Assembly: GCF_012933505.1 (NCBI RefSeq)
Contig: NZ_JABBNB010000014.1
Span: 1-64,000 of the forward strand
Direction: 5' to 3'
Source: Gordonia asplenii
GTDB taxonomy: Bacteria > Actinomycetota > Actinomycetes > Mycobacteriales > Mycobacteriaceae
DNA: 64,000 bases
Below the pieces are notes generated by a model. That model saw only the letters and a program-made list of their open reading frames with translations, was not told the DNA's origin and ran no database searches. How positions within the stretch are numbered: position 1 is the first letter of the stretch; each line of letters starts with the position of its first letter. The position numbers and the translations under genes were made by a program. Below, in pieces: positions 53,197 through 63,500 of this stretch.

Positions 53197-54339
53197 TCAG
53201 GCGGGTGACTCCGGACGGTCATCGGCGTCGGAACGGGTGGATTCTTCGGCGGCCAACTCGGCGTCGATCGCGCGTTTGTCCTGGTCGAGGTCGGCGTCGA
53301 GATCTTCGGCGTCATGTTTGATGGTGCGCCGGAACATCGCGAGGATCACAATCCAGCCGAGGACCGCGATGAACACGTAACTGATCATGCGATAGATGAG
53401 AACGGCGGTGATGGCGTCGGCGGCCGGCATACCCGACGACGTCAGCGCGGGGACCAGCACGGCGTCGACCACGCCGATCCCGCCCGGCAGCAGCGGAACC
53501 GCCGAACCCACGGCTTTGCCGGCGGCGTAGGCGACCATCAGGCCGGAGATGCTCGGGTAGGTGCCGATCGACCAGCACGCGAACGCGAGACAGGCGACGT
53601 CGGCGACCCAGTTGAACAGGCTCCAGCCGAATGCGATCGACGCGTCGCGCTTGTTGAGTTTGACCGCGCGCAGCTGATCGAGGGTCTCGATGAGCTTGTC
53701 GACGCCGTGGTCGGCGGGTTTGTTGCGGATCTGGTTGTACCAGCCCAGCGCGCGGGTGCCGCCGGAGCGCACCGAGTCCGGATTCTTCGCCAGATACTGC
53801 ATGATCACCGCGACGGCGATGAAGCCGACGATGGAGAAGATGATCGAGAACGGGCTGGTCTTGGCGCCGGCCATGATCGCGCCGCCGAGTCCCAGGACGG
53901 CGAGACCGACTCCAGCGAGCAGCCCCGACATCACCACCTGCCACGACGCCACCACCGGGCTGGCGCCCCACTTGCGGGTCTGCCGGTAGGTGAATGCCGG
54001 CGCGAGGACTTGACCGCCGGGCATCGTCTGGCTGACCGAGTTGGCCGCGAACACGACGGCCGCCGACTTCCACTGTTGAACCACCACGCCGGCCGAGCGC
54101 AGCAGTGCGCGCTGGACTTGAGCGAAACTGTCCATCGACAGCAGCGATGCGATGACCGCGGCGAACACCCATCCCCACTGCAACTCGCCGATCCGGGTCC
54201 ATGCCTCTTCGAGTTTCGGCCAGATCAGCACGCCTTCGACCGACAGGATGCCGATCACCAGGGCCAGCAGGACCCATCGGATCCACCAGAGTCGCTGCTT
54301 TCGCGCAGCGCCGGTGGTCTTGGTCATGACGTTCACCAT
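53197..54339 (-). CDS. Flippase-like integral membrane protein (LPG_synthase_TM / UPF0104)
   Basis: The 380-residue protein has about eight membrane helices. Family motifs are SQTMPGGQVLAPAFTYRQTR (after helix 3) and LLPGGIGVVDAVLVPAL in the C-terminal part. The last 45 residues are acidic and cytoplasmic (DAEDLDADLDQDKRAIDAEL). It resembles the membrane part of lysylphosphatidylglycerol synthase (MprF flippase domain) without the synthase part. Starts at 54339 or 54327 (MTKTTGAARK) are both possible. It is divergent from the AI-2E-type gene. Confidence 0.83.
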   Translation of the reverse strand: MVNVMTKTTGAARKQRLWWIRWVLLALVIGILSVEGVLIWPKLEEAWTRIGELQWGWVFAAVIASLLSMDSFAQVQRALLRSAGVVVQQWKSAAVVFAANSVSQTMPGGQVLAPAFTYRQTRKWGASPVVASWQVVMSGLLAGVGLAVLGLGGAIMAGAKTSPFSIIFSIVGFIAVAVIMQYLAKNPDSVRSGGTRALGWYNQIRNKPADHGVDKLIETLDQLRAVKLNKRDASIAFGWSLFNWVADVACLAFACWSIGTYPSISGLMVAYAAGKAVGSAVPLLPGGIGVVDAVLVPALTSSGMPAADAITAVLIYRMISYVFIAVLGWIVILAMFRRTIKHDAEDLDADLDQDKRAIDAELAAEESTRSDADDRPESPA

Positions 54340-54419
54340 AGCCTTTGCCGCGCGAACAGATTACTACGCAGTAATGCCGACGGGCTGCGGCGCGATCCGC
54401 CCGGGTGGAAAACCATCAG

Positions 54420-54425
54420 TACGCT
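54420..54425 (+). promoter_or_regulatory. Possible leaderless -10 before the AI-2E-type gene
   Basis: TACGCT ends seven bases before the GTG start at 54433, and no Shine-Dalgarno is present. No -35 is recognisable. The spacing matches leaderless transcripts common in actinobacteria. Confidence 0.4.
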
Positions 54426-54432
54426 GGGCGGT

Positions 54433-55686
54433 GTGGCAGACACAGGACGCGAGCCGGCCGCCCGCCCCGAACCGTTGATCGATTCCCGTCTGATCGACCG
54501 CGAAAAGGTTCCGCCGCTGATCCGGGCCGCCGCCGAGTGGAGTTGGCGACTGCTGGTGATCGGTGCCGCCGCGATGGTCGCGGTCAAATTCTTCGACCGG
54601 TTCGAGACCGTGATGGTCCCGGTGGCACTCGCGATTCTGGTCAGCGCGATGCTGGTGCCGCTGGTCGACGCCATGGACCGGATCGGCCTGCCGCGCTCGC
54701 TCGCCGTGGTGATCGCCATCATCGGGGCACTCGGCGTGCTGTCGGCGGTGATGACCTTCGTCGTCGAGGAGTTCATCAAAGGTGTTCCAGCGCTGGTCAG
54801 CCAGGTCACCTCGACGGTGAATCTGGTCCGCGACTGGCTCGTCAAGGGCCCGCTGGCCATCGGCGACAAACAGGTCGGCAGCATCGGCAACGACTTCACC
54901 TCATTCCTGCAACACAACCAGGACAAAGTCACCAATGGTGCTCTCGCCACCGCGACCACGGCGTCGGAGATCGTCACCGGTGCGCTCCTCACCCTGTTTC
55001 TGGTCATCTTCTTCCTCTACGGCGGCGGCCAGATGTGGGAGTTCATGACCCGCGCGATCCCGGTCGGCAGCCGCGCGAAGGTCCGCACCGCCGGGGTGGC
55101 CGGATTCGGCACCCTGGTGGGCTACGTTCGCGCGACCGTCGCCGTGGCGCTCGTCGACGCCGTCGGCATCGGCACCGGCTTGGCGATTCTCAATGTGCCG
55201 CTTGCCCTTCCGCTCGCCTCGCTGGTGTTCCTCGGCGCATTCGTGCCGATCGTCGGGGCGTTGGTGACCGGATCGCTGGCCGTCCTGGTCGCGCTGGTCA
55301 CCAACGGATGGATCGCGGCGGTCATCGCCGCCGCCATCGTCATCGGTGTGATGCAGCTGGAAAGCCATGTGCTGCAACCATTCCTACTGGGCCGCTCGGT
55401 TCGGTTGCATCCGGTTGCGGTGGTGCTCGGCATCGCGGCCGGTCTCGTCTCGGCCGGAATCGTCGGTGGACTGCTCGCGGTGCCGCTGATCGCCTTCATC
55501 AACACCGCGGTGCGCAGTCTGCACGCATCGCCGGACGAGCAACATGCCGAGCCCGACGATCCGGCCGACGACTCGTCCGACGCCCCACCGCGCAGGCACG
55601 GAGCGCTCGACGAGAAGCGCATGTACGTCGCCGAGCCCGACGAACCGAAATGGGATGGTGCGGGCGAGAATCCGGGCACGAGTTAA
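54433..55686 (+). CDS. AI-2E family transporter (PerM/YdiK-like permease)
   Basis: The 417-residue protein has about eight membrane helices arranged as in AI-2E permeases: an N-terminal pair with VPVALAILVSAMLVPLVDAMDRIGLPRSLAV, a long soluble loop (about 120-190), then the conserved C-terminal block LASLVFLGAFVPIVGALVTG and ESHVLQPFLLGRSVRLHPVAVVL. The last 60 residues are acidic and disordered. It starts with GTG 54433. The histidine kinase gene begins at the very next base after its TAA, so the three downstream genes are likely cotranscribed. The substrate is not known; Na+/H+ exchange and autoinducer export have been reported for relatives. Confidence 0.85.
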   Translation: MADTGREPAARPEPLIDSRLIDREKVPPLIRAAAEWSWRLLVIGAAAMVAVKFFDRFETVMVPVALAILVSAMLVPLVDAMDRIGLPRSLAVVIAIIGALGVLSAVMTFVVEEFIKGVPALVSQVTSTVNLVRDWLVKGPLAIGDKQVGSIGNDFTSFLQHNQDKVTNGALATATTASEIVTGALLTLFLVIFFLYGGGQMWEFMTRAIPVGSRAKVRTAGVAGFGTLVGYVRATVAVALVDAVGIGTGLAILNVPLALPLASLVFLGAFVPIVGALVTGSLAVLVALVTNGWIAAVIAAAIVIGVMQLESHVLQPFLLGRSVRLHPVAVVLGIAAGLVSAGIVGGLLAVPLIAFINTAVRSLHASPDEQHAEPDDPADDSSDAPPRRHGALDEKRMYVAEPDEPKWDGAGENPGTS

Positions 55687-56883
55687 GTGACGACGCTCGA
55701 CGCCGACGGCGAGCGGCACCCGCGGCGGATCGACTCCGGCGACGACCCGGCGGGACCTCTGTGGCGAGCCGCGCAGGTCTTTCGCGGGCTGTCGGTGCTG
55801 TACGCGTTGGGATTTCAGATCGCCGTCAACGCCGACCTGCTGTACCCGGCGACCACCTGGGCGCTGTTCGGCCTTCTCGTCGCGTCGTCGGCGGTGTTCG
55901 CACTCGGCTATCTCAACGGCTTCGCCCGAAACTGGTACTGGATCATCGCGGAACTGCTGATCACCTGCGGGCTGCTGATGACGACGTGGCTGGTCGCGGG
56001 CGACGACTGGGTGGCGAACAACCAGACCTGGCCGACGACCCTGTGGGCCACCAATGTCGTACTGTCCGCGGCGATTCACGGCGGCCCGGTCGCCGGTGCG
56101 ATCGTCGCCGCGGTCGCCGCGGGGACCAGCTTCTTCGTCAAGGGCACGGTCAGCCTCAACTTCGGGCGCAACGCGACACTCATCGTCCTGCTCGCGGTGG
56201 GCGTCGTCGTCGGGCTCGCGTCGGTGAGCGCCCGACGGTCCCACGCCACCCTCGTCGCCGCGATGCGGCTGGCCGCGGCAACCGAAGAGCGGGAACGACT
56301 TTCCCGCGAGGTGCACGACGGCGTGCTGCAGGTGCTGGCGTTGATCGCCAAACGCGGCCGCGAGATCGGCGGCGGCACAGCCGAATTGGCCGAGCTCGCC
56401 AGTGAGCAGGAGCGTGCGCTACGGCAGCTGCTGACCTCGACCGACGTCGACGTGGGCGCCCCCTGCGACGACTCCGCCGGTCGAACCGACCTCGGCGCGC
56501 TGCTGAGAAGGCATGCGGCGGAACGGGTCTCGATCAGCGCGCCGCGTGAAGCGGTCGTGGTCGAGGCCGCGCTGGCACGCGAGCTCGACGCGGCGGTCAC
56601 CAACGCACTCGACAACGTCGTGCGGCACGCGGGCCCCGACGCCCGCGCCTTCGTGCTCGTCGAGAATCTGGGCGAGCAGGTGGTGATCAGCATCCGCGAC
56701 GACGGCGTCGGCATCGAACCGGGGCGACTCGAACAGGCGCAGACCCAAGGACGGCTCGGCGTCGCGCAATCTATCGTCAAACGCATCGAAAGTCTCGGTG
56801 GCAGTGCGGTTCTCGACTCCGACCCGGGACTGGGAACCGAATGGGAGCTGACCGTGCCCGTGGCAGTGGACAGGAGAACGTGA
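55687..56883 (+). CDS. MacS-type sensor histidine kinase
   Basis: The kinase has 398 residues. The N-terminal part (about 25-190) has five to six membrane helices as a membrane-sensing module. The dimerisation domain is HisKA_3 type, ERLSREVHDGVLQVLALI with phospho-acceptor His210. The HATPase has TNALDNVVRHAG (N box), IRDDGVGIEPGRL (G1) and GRLGVAQSI (G2). It starts with GTG one base after the upstream stop. The stop overlaps the response regulator start (TGATG), so they are a cognate NarL-type pair. Confidence 0.88.
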   Translation: MTTLDADGERHPRRIDSGDDPAGPLWRAAQVFRGLSVLYALGFQIAVNADLLYPATTWALFGLLVASSAVFALGYLNGFARNWYWIIAELLITCGLLMTTWLVAGDDWVANNQTWPTTLWATNVVLSAAIHGGPVAGAIVAAVAAGTSFFVKGTVSLNFGRNATLIVLLAVGVVVGLASVSARRSHATLVAAMRLAAATEERERLSREVHDGVLQVLALIAKRGREIGGGTAELAELASEQERALRQLLTSTDVDVGAPCDDSAGRTDLGALLRRHAAERVSISAPREAVVVEAALARELDAAVTNALDNVVRHAGPDARAFVLVENLGEQVVISIRDDGVGIEPGRLEQAQTQGRLGVAQSIVKRIESLGGSAVLDSDPGLGTEWELTVPVAVDRRT

Positions 56884-57533
56884 TGGGTGAGCAGGCAGTG
56901 CGGATCATGGTCGTCGACGATCATCCGATGTGGCGCGAGGGCGTGGCCCGCGATCTCACCGACGAGGGATTCGACGTCGTCGCCACCGCCGACGGTGTCG
57001 GCGCGGCGGCGCGGCGCGCACAGGCCGTCACCCCCGACGTCGTGCTGATGGACATGCAGCTGCCCGACGGTACCGGTGCCGAGGCCACCGCGAAAGTGCT
57101 TGCCGTATCACCGAACTCACGGGTACTCGTACTCTCGGCGTCGGATGAGCGCGACGATGTGCTGGAAGCGGTCAAGGCAGGGGCGACCGGCTACCTGGTG
57201 AAGTCGTCGTCGAAGGCCGAACTCGTCGACGCCGTACGCGCCACCGCGGCCGGTCAGGCCGTCTTCACCCCCGGACTCGCCGGACTGATCCTGGGGGAGT
57301 ACCGGCGCATCGCCGCCGCGCCCGACGCCGGGCCCAACGTCCCGTCGCTCACGGCGCGGGAGACCGAGGTGCTGCGCTATGTCGCGAAGGGCTTGAGCTC
57401 CAAACAGATCGCGACCCGACTCACGCTGTCGCATCGGACCGTCGAAAACCACGTGCAGGCCACGCTGCGCAAACTTCAACTCGGCAATCGGGTGGAGTTG
57501 ACGCGATACGCCATCGAACACGGGCTCGAATAG
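56883..57533 (+). CDS. NarL/LuxR family response regulator (MacR-like)
   Basis: The response regulator has 216 residues. The receiver domain (5-125) has acidic pocket VVDDH (Asp12, Asp13), phospho-acceptor Asp57 in VLMDMQLPDG, the Ser/Thr in VLVLSASD and Lys in GYLVKSSS. The LuxR-type helix-turn-helix is at about 148-210 with LTARETEVLRYVAKGLSSKQ and HRTVENHVQATLRKL. ATG 56883 overlaps the kinase stop by one base. Targets are unknown; membrane or envelope genes nearby are plausible. Confidence 0.92.
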   Translation: MGEQAVRIMVVDDHPMWREGVARDLTDEGFDVVATADGVGAAARRAQAVTPDVVLMDMQLPDGTGAEATAKVLAVSPNSRVLVLSASDERDDVLEAVKAGATGYLVKSSSKAELVDAVRATAAGQAVFTPGLAGLILGEYRRIAAAPDAGPNVPSLTARETEVLRYVAKGLSSKQIATRLTLSHRTVENHVQATLRKLQLGNRVELTRYAIEHGLE

Positions 57534-57537
57534 AATT

Positions 57538-57753
57538 GCTCGCTCCGCTCGCGTGTCGGGTGGCGCTGATCTCGCGCTCTTCACTTCGTCGTCGTTGCGC
57601 CGCGATGCCGCGTGAGGCAGGGGTGTGGGGAGTTGCGGGCATCGCGACGCGACTCCTCCTCGTTCCAGAGCGCGACGCGCCACCCGAACGGTCTGGCTCG
57701 TTGCGCTCGCGTGGCCCGAACTGTCTGGCTCGCTCCGCTCGCGTGTCGGGTGG
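57538..57753. repeat. Direct-repeat intergenic element between the response regulator and DUF2339 genes
   Basis: A 26-bp sequence with CGCTCCGCTCGCGTGTCGGG occurs exactly at 57538-57563 and 57728-57753. Between them is a diverged third copy (GGCTCGTTGCGCTCGCGTGG, near 57697) and an inverted partner (GCGCCACCCGAAC). Nothing here looks coding. It resembles, without matching, the element in the iolA-iolB gap, being built of alternating CGCTCGC pieces. Confidence 0.7.
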
Positions 57754-57822
57754 GGAGTTCAACCCGCAAGCTTGAGTAGAGCTACGCATCCGAATCGGAC
57801 GTCGGCGTGCGACCGTGAATCA

Positions 57823-59766
57823 ATGACTGCCCCAGATCCCCGTCCGCCGTCGACGCTGGCGATACTCGATCGGCTCAGCGCCGACTGCGCCGACATCTCC
57901 CGCCGGGCCTCCGCGATGACGACCGAACTCGCGCAGGTCCGGCATTTGCTGTCCGAGCAGGACGACGCGCGGATGTCAGGTCCGGTCGGCCAACAGGCTG
58001 CCCCGCCGATGGTCCCGCCGCAACCGGCGTCGATGATGCCCGGCTTCGCTCCGCCGACATACGCGCCACCGTTCTATCCGCAGCAGGGGCCACAGTGGAT
58101 TGGCCCGCCACCGCCACAGCAGCCGATGCCGCCGGTCCCGACGCCGCGTCCCGCGCGGCCTCCCCGTCCGCCCCGTCCGCCGCGCTCGTCGTCGCAGATC
58201 ATCGGCCGGATACTCGCCGCGCTCGGCGTCGGCGTCACGTTGATCGGCGTGGTGCTGTTGCTGGTACTGGCCGCGCAGGCCGGGCTGCTGCGCCCGGAGC
58301 TGAGGGTCGCCGGCGGCGCGGTGTTCGCCGCGGCGTTGCTCGGTGCGGGTGTTCTGGTGAGCCGCAGGCGAGGCGGCCGGGTCGGCGGAATCTCCTTGGC
58401 CGCCACCGGAATCGCCGCGGGATACATCGACGTGATGGCCGCGAGCGTCATCTACCACTGGTTGCCCGCCGCGGTGGCGCTGATCATTGCCGGGGTGATC
58501 GCCGGTGCGGGACTTGGTATTTCGCGGTGGTGGAGCAGCGAATGGCTCGGTGTCGCGGTGATGGTGCCGTTGCTGGTTCTCGCGCCGATCATCACCGGCG
58601 GCGTCGACTTCTCGTTGATCGCCTTCATGCTGGTGCTCTCGGCGGCTGCCCTGTGGGTCCCCATTGGCAGAGACTGGCTGGGGTTCTATGCGGCGCGCAC
58701 CGCGGTGTCGACCATCCCGCTCGCGCTGGGACCGCTTGCCGCGCAAGGCCGATTGACCGGCGACCAGCTGGCATTGCTGCTCAGCTGCGCGGCGCTGAAT
58801 GCTCTGCTGGCCGTGGGATCGGCGCTGATCGTATTGCGGCCCACACGTTTTCGTCTGGCACTCGGCGTGATCAGCGGAGTCGGGGCGGTGCCTCTCGCGC
58901 TGTCCGCCGCTATCGTCGATCCACGCATCTGTGCCGCCGTGATCGCCGGGTACGCGCTGATCATGGTGGGACTGGGTGCCTTCGGGGCGCGGTTGCCCGG
59001 CGTGACGCTCGCCGTCCGGATCGTCTGGTTCGCCACCGCTGCGCTGGCGTGCGTCGTCGCGCTGCCGATGGCGTTCGAGCAGACCGTCGTCGTGCCCGCG
59101 CTGCTGGCCGTGGCATTCGGTCTGGCGGGCGCGTCGCTGATCACGCCGTCCGACGCCGAAGCCGCCGCGTTCGCCACGATGATGCGCGTCGTCGCCGCGG
59201 CTGTCGGCGCGCTGGGATCTCTCGGCCTGCTCGCGCTGTGCCCGCCGTGGGACCTGATCGTCGCCCCGGATATTGCTGTGGGACAGTCGCTTTCGGTGAT
59301 CATCGCGAGTCTGCTCGCGCTGGCCGCGACGGTGACGTTGGCAGCGTCGGTCCAGCGGGCGACGTCGTCGGCGGACACCGGGCGGCTGGTCTGGGCGATC
59401 GCCGCGGTGGCCGCCGTCTATCAGTGCACGCAGATCGCCGTGCACATCGGGATCCTTGCCGGAGGCCGTGACGGTGGCTTTCTCGGCGGGCACATGGCTG
59501 CGACGATCGGGTGGGTGGTGGTTGCCGCGGCACTGCTGGGTTATGCGACGCGGATTCGCGGTACCACCCGCGCCTTGCTCGTCGGCGCCGGGCTGGCGCT
59601 GACCGCGGCCGCGGTCGGCAAACTGTTCCTCTTCGATCTCGCGACACTCGACGGGCTGTTCCGGGTGATCGCCTTCATCGTCGTCGGGCTGGTGTTGCTC
59701 GCCCTCGGCGCCGGGTACGCCCGGCTGCTCGACAATGCCGACGACACGGCGCCACCACGCCAGTAG
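57823..59766 (+). CDS. DUF2339 multi-pass membrane protein
   Basis: The 647-residue protein has an N-terminal helical segment with possible coiled coil (15-50), a Pro/Gln/Met-rich linker (about 65-125) with PRPARPPRPPRPPRSSS, then about 16-18 hydrophobic helices to the end. The last part, GKLFLFDLATLDGLFRVIAF, is a DUF2339 hallmark. The function of the family is unknown. ATG 57823 is chosen because the upstream frame to 57625 lies in the repeat element. The next gene is 33 bp downstream on the same strand. Confidence 0.85.
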   Translation: MTAPDPRPPSTLAILDRLSADCADISRRASAMTTELAQVRHLLSEQDDARMSGPVGQQAAPPMVPPQPASMMPGFAPPTYAPPFYPQQGPQWIGPPPPQQPMPPVPTPRPARPPRPPRPPRSSSQIIGRILAALGVGVTLIGVVLLLVLAAQAGLLRPELRVAGGAVFAAALLGAGVLVSRRRGGRVGGISLAATGIAAGYIDVMAASVIYHWLPAAVALIIAGVIAGAGLGISRWWSSEWLGVAVMVPLLVLAPIITGGVDFSLIAFMLVLSAAALWVPIGRDWLGFYAARTAVSTIPLALGPLAAQGRLTGDQLALLLSCAALNALLAVGSALIVLRPTRFRLALGVISGVGAVPLALSAAIVDPRICAAVIAGYALIMVGLGAFGARLPGVTLAVRIVWFATAALACVVALPMAFEQTVVVPALLAVAFGLAGASLITPSDAEAAAFATMMRVVAAAVGALGSLGLLALCPPWDLIVAPDIAVGQSLSVIIASLLALAATVTLAASVQRATSSADTGRLVWAIAAVAAVYQCTQIAVHIGILAGGRDGGFLGGHMAATIGWVVVAAALLGYATRIRGTTRALLVGAGLALTAAAVGKLFLFDLATLDGLFRVIAFIVVGLVLLALGAGYARLLDNADDTAPPRQ

Positions 59767-59799
59767 ACTCGGGTGCCGCCGGGGTGAGGAGGCCTTCCT

Positions 59800-60555
59800 A
59801 TGAACGAGTCCGACGCCGAATTCGTCGACGAGGTCGCCGATGTCCTGTACGAACTTCCCGGCGTGTGCGCCGTCGCTCTGGGCGGTTCCCGCGCGTCGGG
59901 CACCGCGCGCGACGACAGCGATTGGGATTTCGGCCTCTACTACCGCGGTGAATTCGACCCGGACGATCTGCGGGCCGTCGGTTGGCCGGGGGAGATCTTC
60001 GACGTCGGCGCCTGGGGCGGAGGAATCTTCAACGGTGGCGCCTGGCTGCGTATCGACGGACGCAAGGTCGACATCGTCTACCGGGACCTCGTCGTCGTCG
60101 ATCACGAACTCGGCGAGGCAGCTGCCGGCCGCTTTCACTGGGAGCCGTTGATGTTCCACCTCGCCGGCATCCCCAGTTACCTGGTGCTCGCCGAGCTCTC
60201 GGTGAATCGGGTGCTGCGTGGTGAGCCGCTGCCGAAACCCGACTTCGCCGCGCCCCTGCGCGAGCGCGCGTCGCAGCTGTGGCGAGGCAACGCTGACCTG
60301 ACGCTCGGTTACCTGGAGAACTACTACGCTCCGCGCGGGCAAGTCGGCGAGGCCGCCGCAACATTGGTCACGGCTGCCATGCAAACCGCGCACGCGGTGC
60401 TCGCCGAGCGAGGCGAGTGGGCCGTGAACGAGAAGCGTCTCATCGATCGTGCGGGGCTGCGCGGCATCGACGACATCGTGCGGGGAATGTCGGACGATCC
60501 CGCAGTCCTGCTCGCCGCGGCCGCGGCGGCCCGCAGCCTCTTCGCACGTCGTTGA
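59800..60555 (+). CDS. Nucleotidyltransferase-fold protein (Pol beta superfamily)
   Basis: The 251-residue protein has the Pol-beta NTase signature GGSRASGTARDDSDWDFGLY (GS-x-D-x-D, Asp at about 40 and 42) and a third acidic position in RKVDIVYRDLV. The C-terminal helical half may bind substrate. It resembles stand-alone nucleotidyltransferases of the aminoglycoside-adenylyltransferase or MNT type, but no paired HEPN toxin gene is adjacent, and the substrate is unknown. ATG 59800 follows AGGAGG by seven bases. It converges on mmpL3. Confidence 0.82.
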   Translation: MNESDAEFVDEVADVLYELPGVCAVALGGSRASGTARDDSDWDFGLYYRGEFDPDDLRAVGWPGEIFDVGAWGGGIFNGGAWLRIDGRKVDIVYRDLVVVDHELGEAAAGRFHWEPLMFHLAGIPSYLVLAELSVNRVLRGEPLPKPDFAAPLRERASQLWRGNADLTLGYLENYYAPRGQVGEAAATLVTAAMQTAHAVLAERGEWAVNEKRLIDRAGLRGIDDIVRGMSDDPAVLLAAAAAARSLFARR

Positions 60556-60585
60556 GCAGTTCCGGCCAGACGTCGGCCGGTCAGC

Positions 60586-63500
60586 TCAGTTCTGCTGATT
60601 TCGGCTGCGCCGCAACAGATCCTGCACGCTGATCTGCTCATCGTCGTCGCGTGCGGCGCGCTTGCCGCTGGAATCGTCGTCGGTCTGACCGCGCAGGTCG
60701 GTGGACATCCCACGATTCATCGGCGAACCCTGCGGGACAGTGCTCGACGGGCGGGTGCCCTCCGGGTTGACCGCGGCGGCCAGCGGGCGTCGGCCGGTCT
60801 CCTCCAGAGTGGGACGGCGACCCAGCGGCGAGGAGCCACCGGGCATCGGCGCTGGGCCCGGCGGCGAGGTGTGCCGATTCGGTACCGCCCGCTGCCCGGT
60901 GGGCTGCGCGGTGGTCACCGGCGGCGTCGACGGTCGACTCGGCGCGGGAGTGGCCTGATTGGCGGGAGCGGCCGGTGCGGGCGCGGGCCGCTGCTGCGGC
61001 GGGGGCGTGGGTGCCGGAGCGGGCGGCGGTGTCGGGGCTGGTGCTTGCGGGACAGCCTTCGAGCCGCCCAGCGAGATACCGCCCTTACCGAGCCGCCAGC
61101 GCCCGGTGTCGGGGCCGTTGCTGTTGCGCTTGTCGCGACGTGAGGCGATCGGCGGGCGTGGAGTGGCCGGTGGAGGTGTCTGCGGAGCGGGACCGGGCGG
61201 ACGTGCAGGCGCGACGGGAACCGTGCCGCTGGGGCGGGCGTCGGGAGCCGGGGCGTCGACGACACCGGTTTGCGGTCCGGTACCGGGCAGCGGCCCGCCG
61301 GGCTGCGGGACCGGACGGCGGCGCGGAGCGGCAGCGGCGCGCGGTCGATCGGTGACCGGAGTTGTCGACCGGGTCCCCTGCGCGGAGAACGCACGGGTGG
61401 GGGCTTCGGCGATCAGCGTGCCCGCCGACATCGGGCGGTGTGCCCGCGACGAGTCGCGGAGTTCGTCGGGTTCGTCGTCGAGGACGGTCTCACCGAGGCC
61501 GACCTTCTGCTGCAACCGCTGCATCCAGCGTGGAGCCCACCAGCAGTCGTCGCCGAGGAGTTTCATCACCGACGGCACCAGCAGCATGCGGATGATCGTG
61601 GCGTCCAGGATCAACGCGGCGATCATGCCGTAGGCGATGTACTTCATCATCACGATGTCGGACAGGCCGAAGGCGCCGGTCACGACGACGAGAATCGCGG
61701 CGGCCGCGGTGATCAGGCGTCCGGTGTGCGCGGTTCCGGTACGGATCGCCTCGGTGGTGCTCGCGCCCTTCTGGCGGGCTTCGACCATCCGTGACAGCAG
61801 GAAGATCTCGTAGTCGGTGGACAAGCCGTAGACGATTGCGATGATCAGCACCAGCATGGCCGCGAACAGCGGGCCGGGGGTGAAGTTCGCGATCGACGCA
61901 CCGTGGCCGTCGACGAAGATCCAGGTCAAGATGCCCAGTGTCGCACCGAGGCCGAGCGCCGACATCAGTGCGGCCTTGATCGGCAGAATCACCGAACCGA
62001 AGGCCAGGAACATCAGCAGGCTGGTGACCAGCACCAACAGGACGATCATCACCGGCAGCCGCGATAATAGCGCGTCGATGGAATCCTGCGTCAACGTCGG
62101 GGTGCCCGACACGAACATCTTGGTGCCGTGCGTATCGATCTGGCGGAGCTTCTTGATCGCCTCGCCCGCGGTGGTGCGGTCGACGAGGCCGGCCGACATC
62201 TGCAGGACGCCGTAGTTGCCGTACTCACCGGACTCCGAACTGTCGGCCGCGGTGCTGAACTTCTTGGTGAAGCCGGGAATCTTGTTGGCGTCGGCCGCGA
62301 TCTGATCGAGGGCGGCGCTCTGCTCACCGTTGTTCGGATCGAAGGCGATGACCAGTTTGATGCCCTCGGTGCGTTCGCTGGGGAACAGCTTGTCGAAGTG
62401 TTCCTGCGCCTGCCGGTTCGGGTTGTCCGGCGGCAGGTAGGCCTCGGAGATGCCGCCGAAGGCGATATTGCCGAACGGGATGATCAGGGCCAGGAGCAGC
62501 AGAATCGTCGGGACCGCCGTCTTGACCGGGTGGCGCATGACCCAACCGGACAGTCGGCCCCAGAACCCGTCCTCGATCTCCTTCTTCGTGCGCGTACGGC
62601 GCAGGAAGGGCAGGCTGAGCATGTCGATGCGCGGGCCGAGGATGCTCAGAATCGCGGGCAGCACGGTGATCGACAGCAGCGCCGCCAGGCTGACCGACGC
62701 GATGGCGCCGTAGGCGACCGACTTGAGGAAGCCCTGCGGGAACATCAGCAGACAGGCCAGGGCGGCCACGATGATCGTCGCCGAGAAGGCGACGGTCTGT
62801 CCGGATGTCATCACGGTTCTTCGGACCGCGGCTTTCGTCGAATAGCCTTCGGCGAGTTCTTCACGGAAGCGGCTGACGATGAACAGGCCGTAGTCGATGG
62901 CGATGCCCAGACCGATCAGCGTCACCACGGACTGCGCGAAGATGTTGAGTTCGGTGGTCTGGGCGAGGATCTTCATGATGCCCAGCGACCCGGCGATGGT
63001 CAGACCGCCGATGAGGACGGGCAGACACGCCGCGACCACGCCGCCGAATACGAAGAACAGCATGAGCGCGACGATCGGCAACGCGATGACTTCGGCCCGG
63101 TGAATGTCCTCGTCCATGCCGTTGGCCATCGCACCGGCGACGGGTTGCAGGCCGGCGAGTTCGAAGGTGGTGCCCTGCATGCCGTAGTTCTCGGCGATGC
63201 CGGAGAACGCGGGTTCCACGGCCTTGAAGTTCGCGAGCACCGACGTGTCGTCGTTGCCCTTGATGCCGATGCTGATGAACGCGTGTTTGCGGTCCGCGGT
63301 GAACATCCGGGCACGCTTTTGATCGAGGGCCGCCTGGGTGGCCGCCGATTTGTCCCCCAGGTCGAACGGATCGATGATGCCGGGAGTGTTGCGGTCCACC
63401 GAGCCGGGATACTTCTTGACCAGCGCATCGATGAAGTTCTCGATCTTCACCCCGAACTCGGGGTTGTCGACGGTGGTGCCCTCCGGCGGGGTGATCAGCA

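Noticed and set aside
57976..60393. An 805-codon minus-strand frame rich in Arg/Asp/Gly/Gln
   Set aside because: It is antisense to the DUF2339 and nucleotidyltransferase genes.
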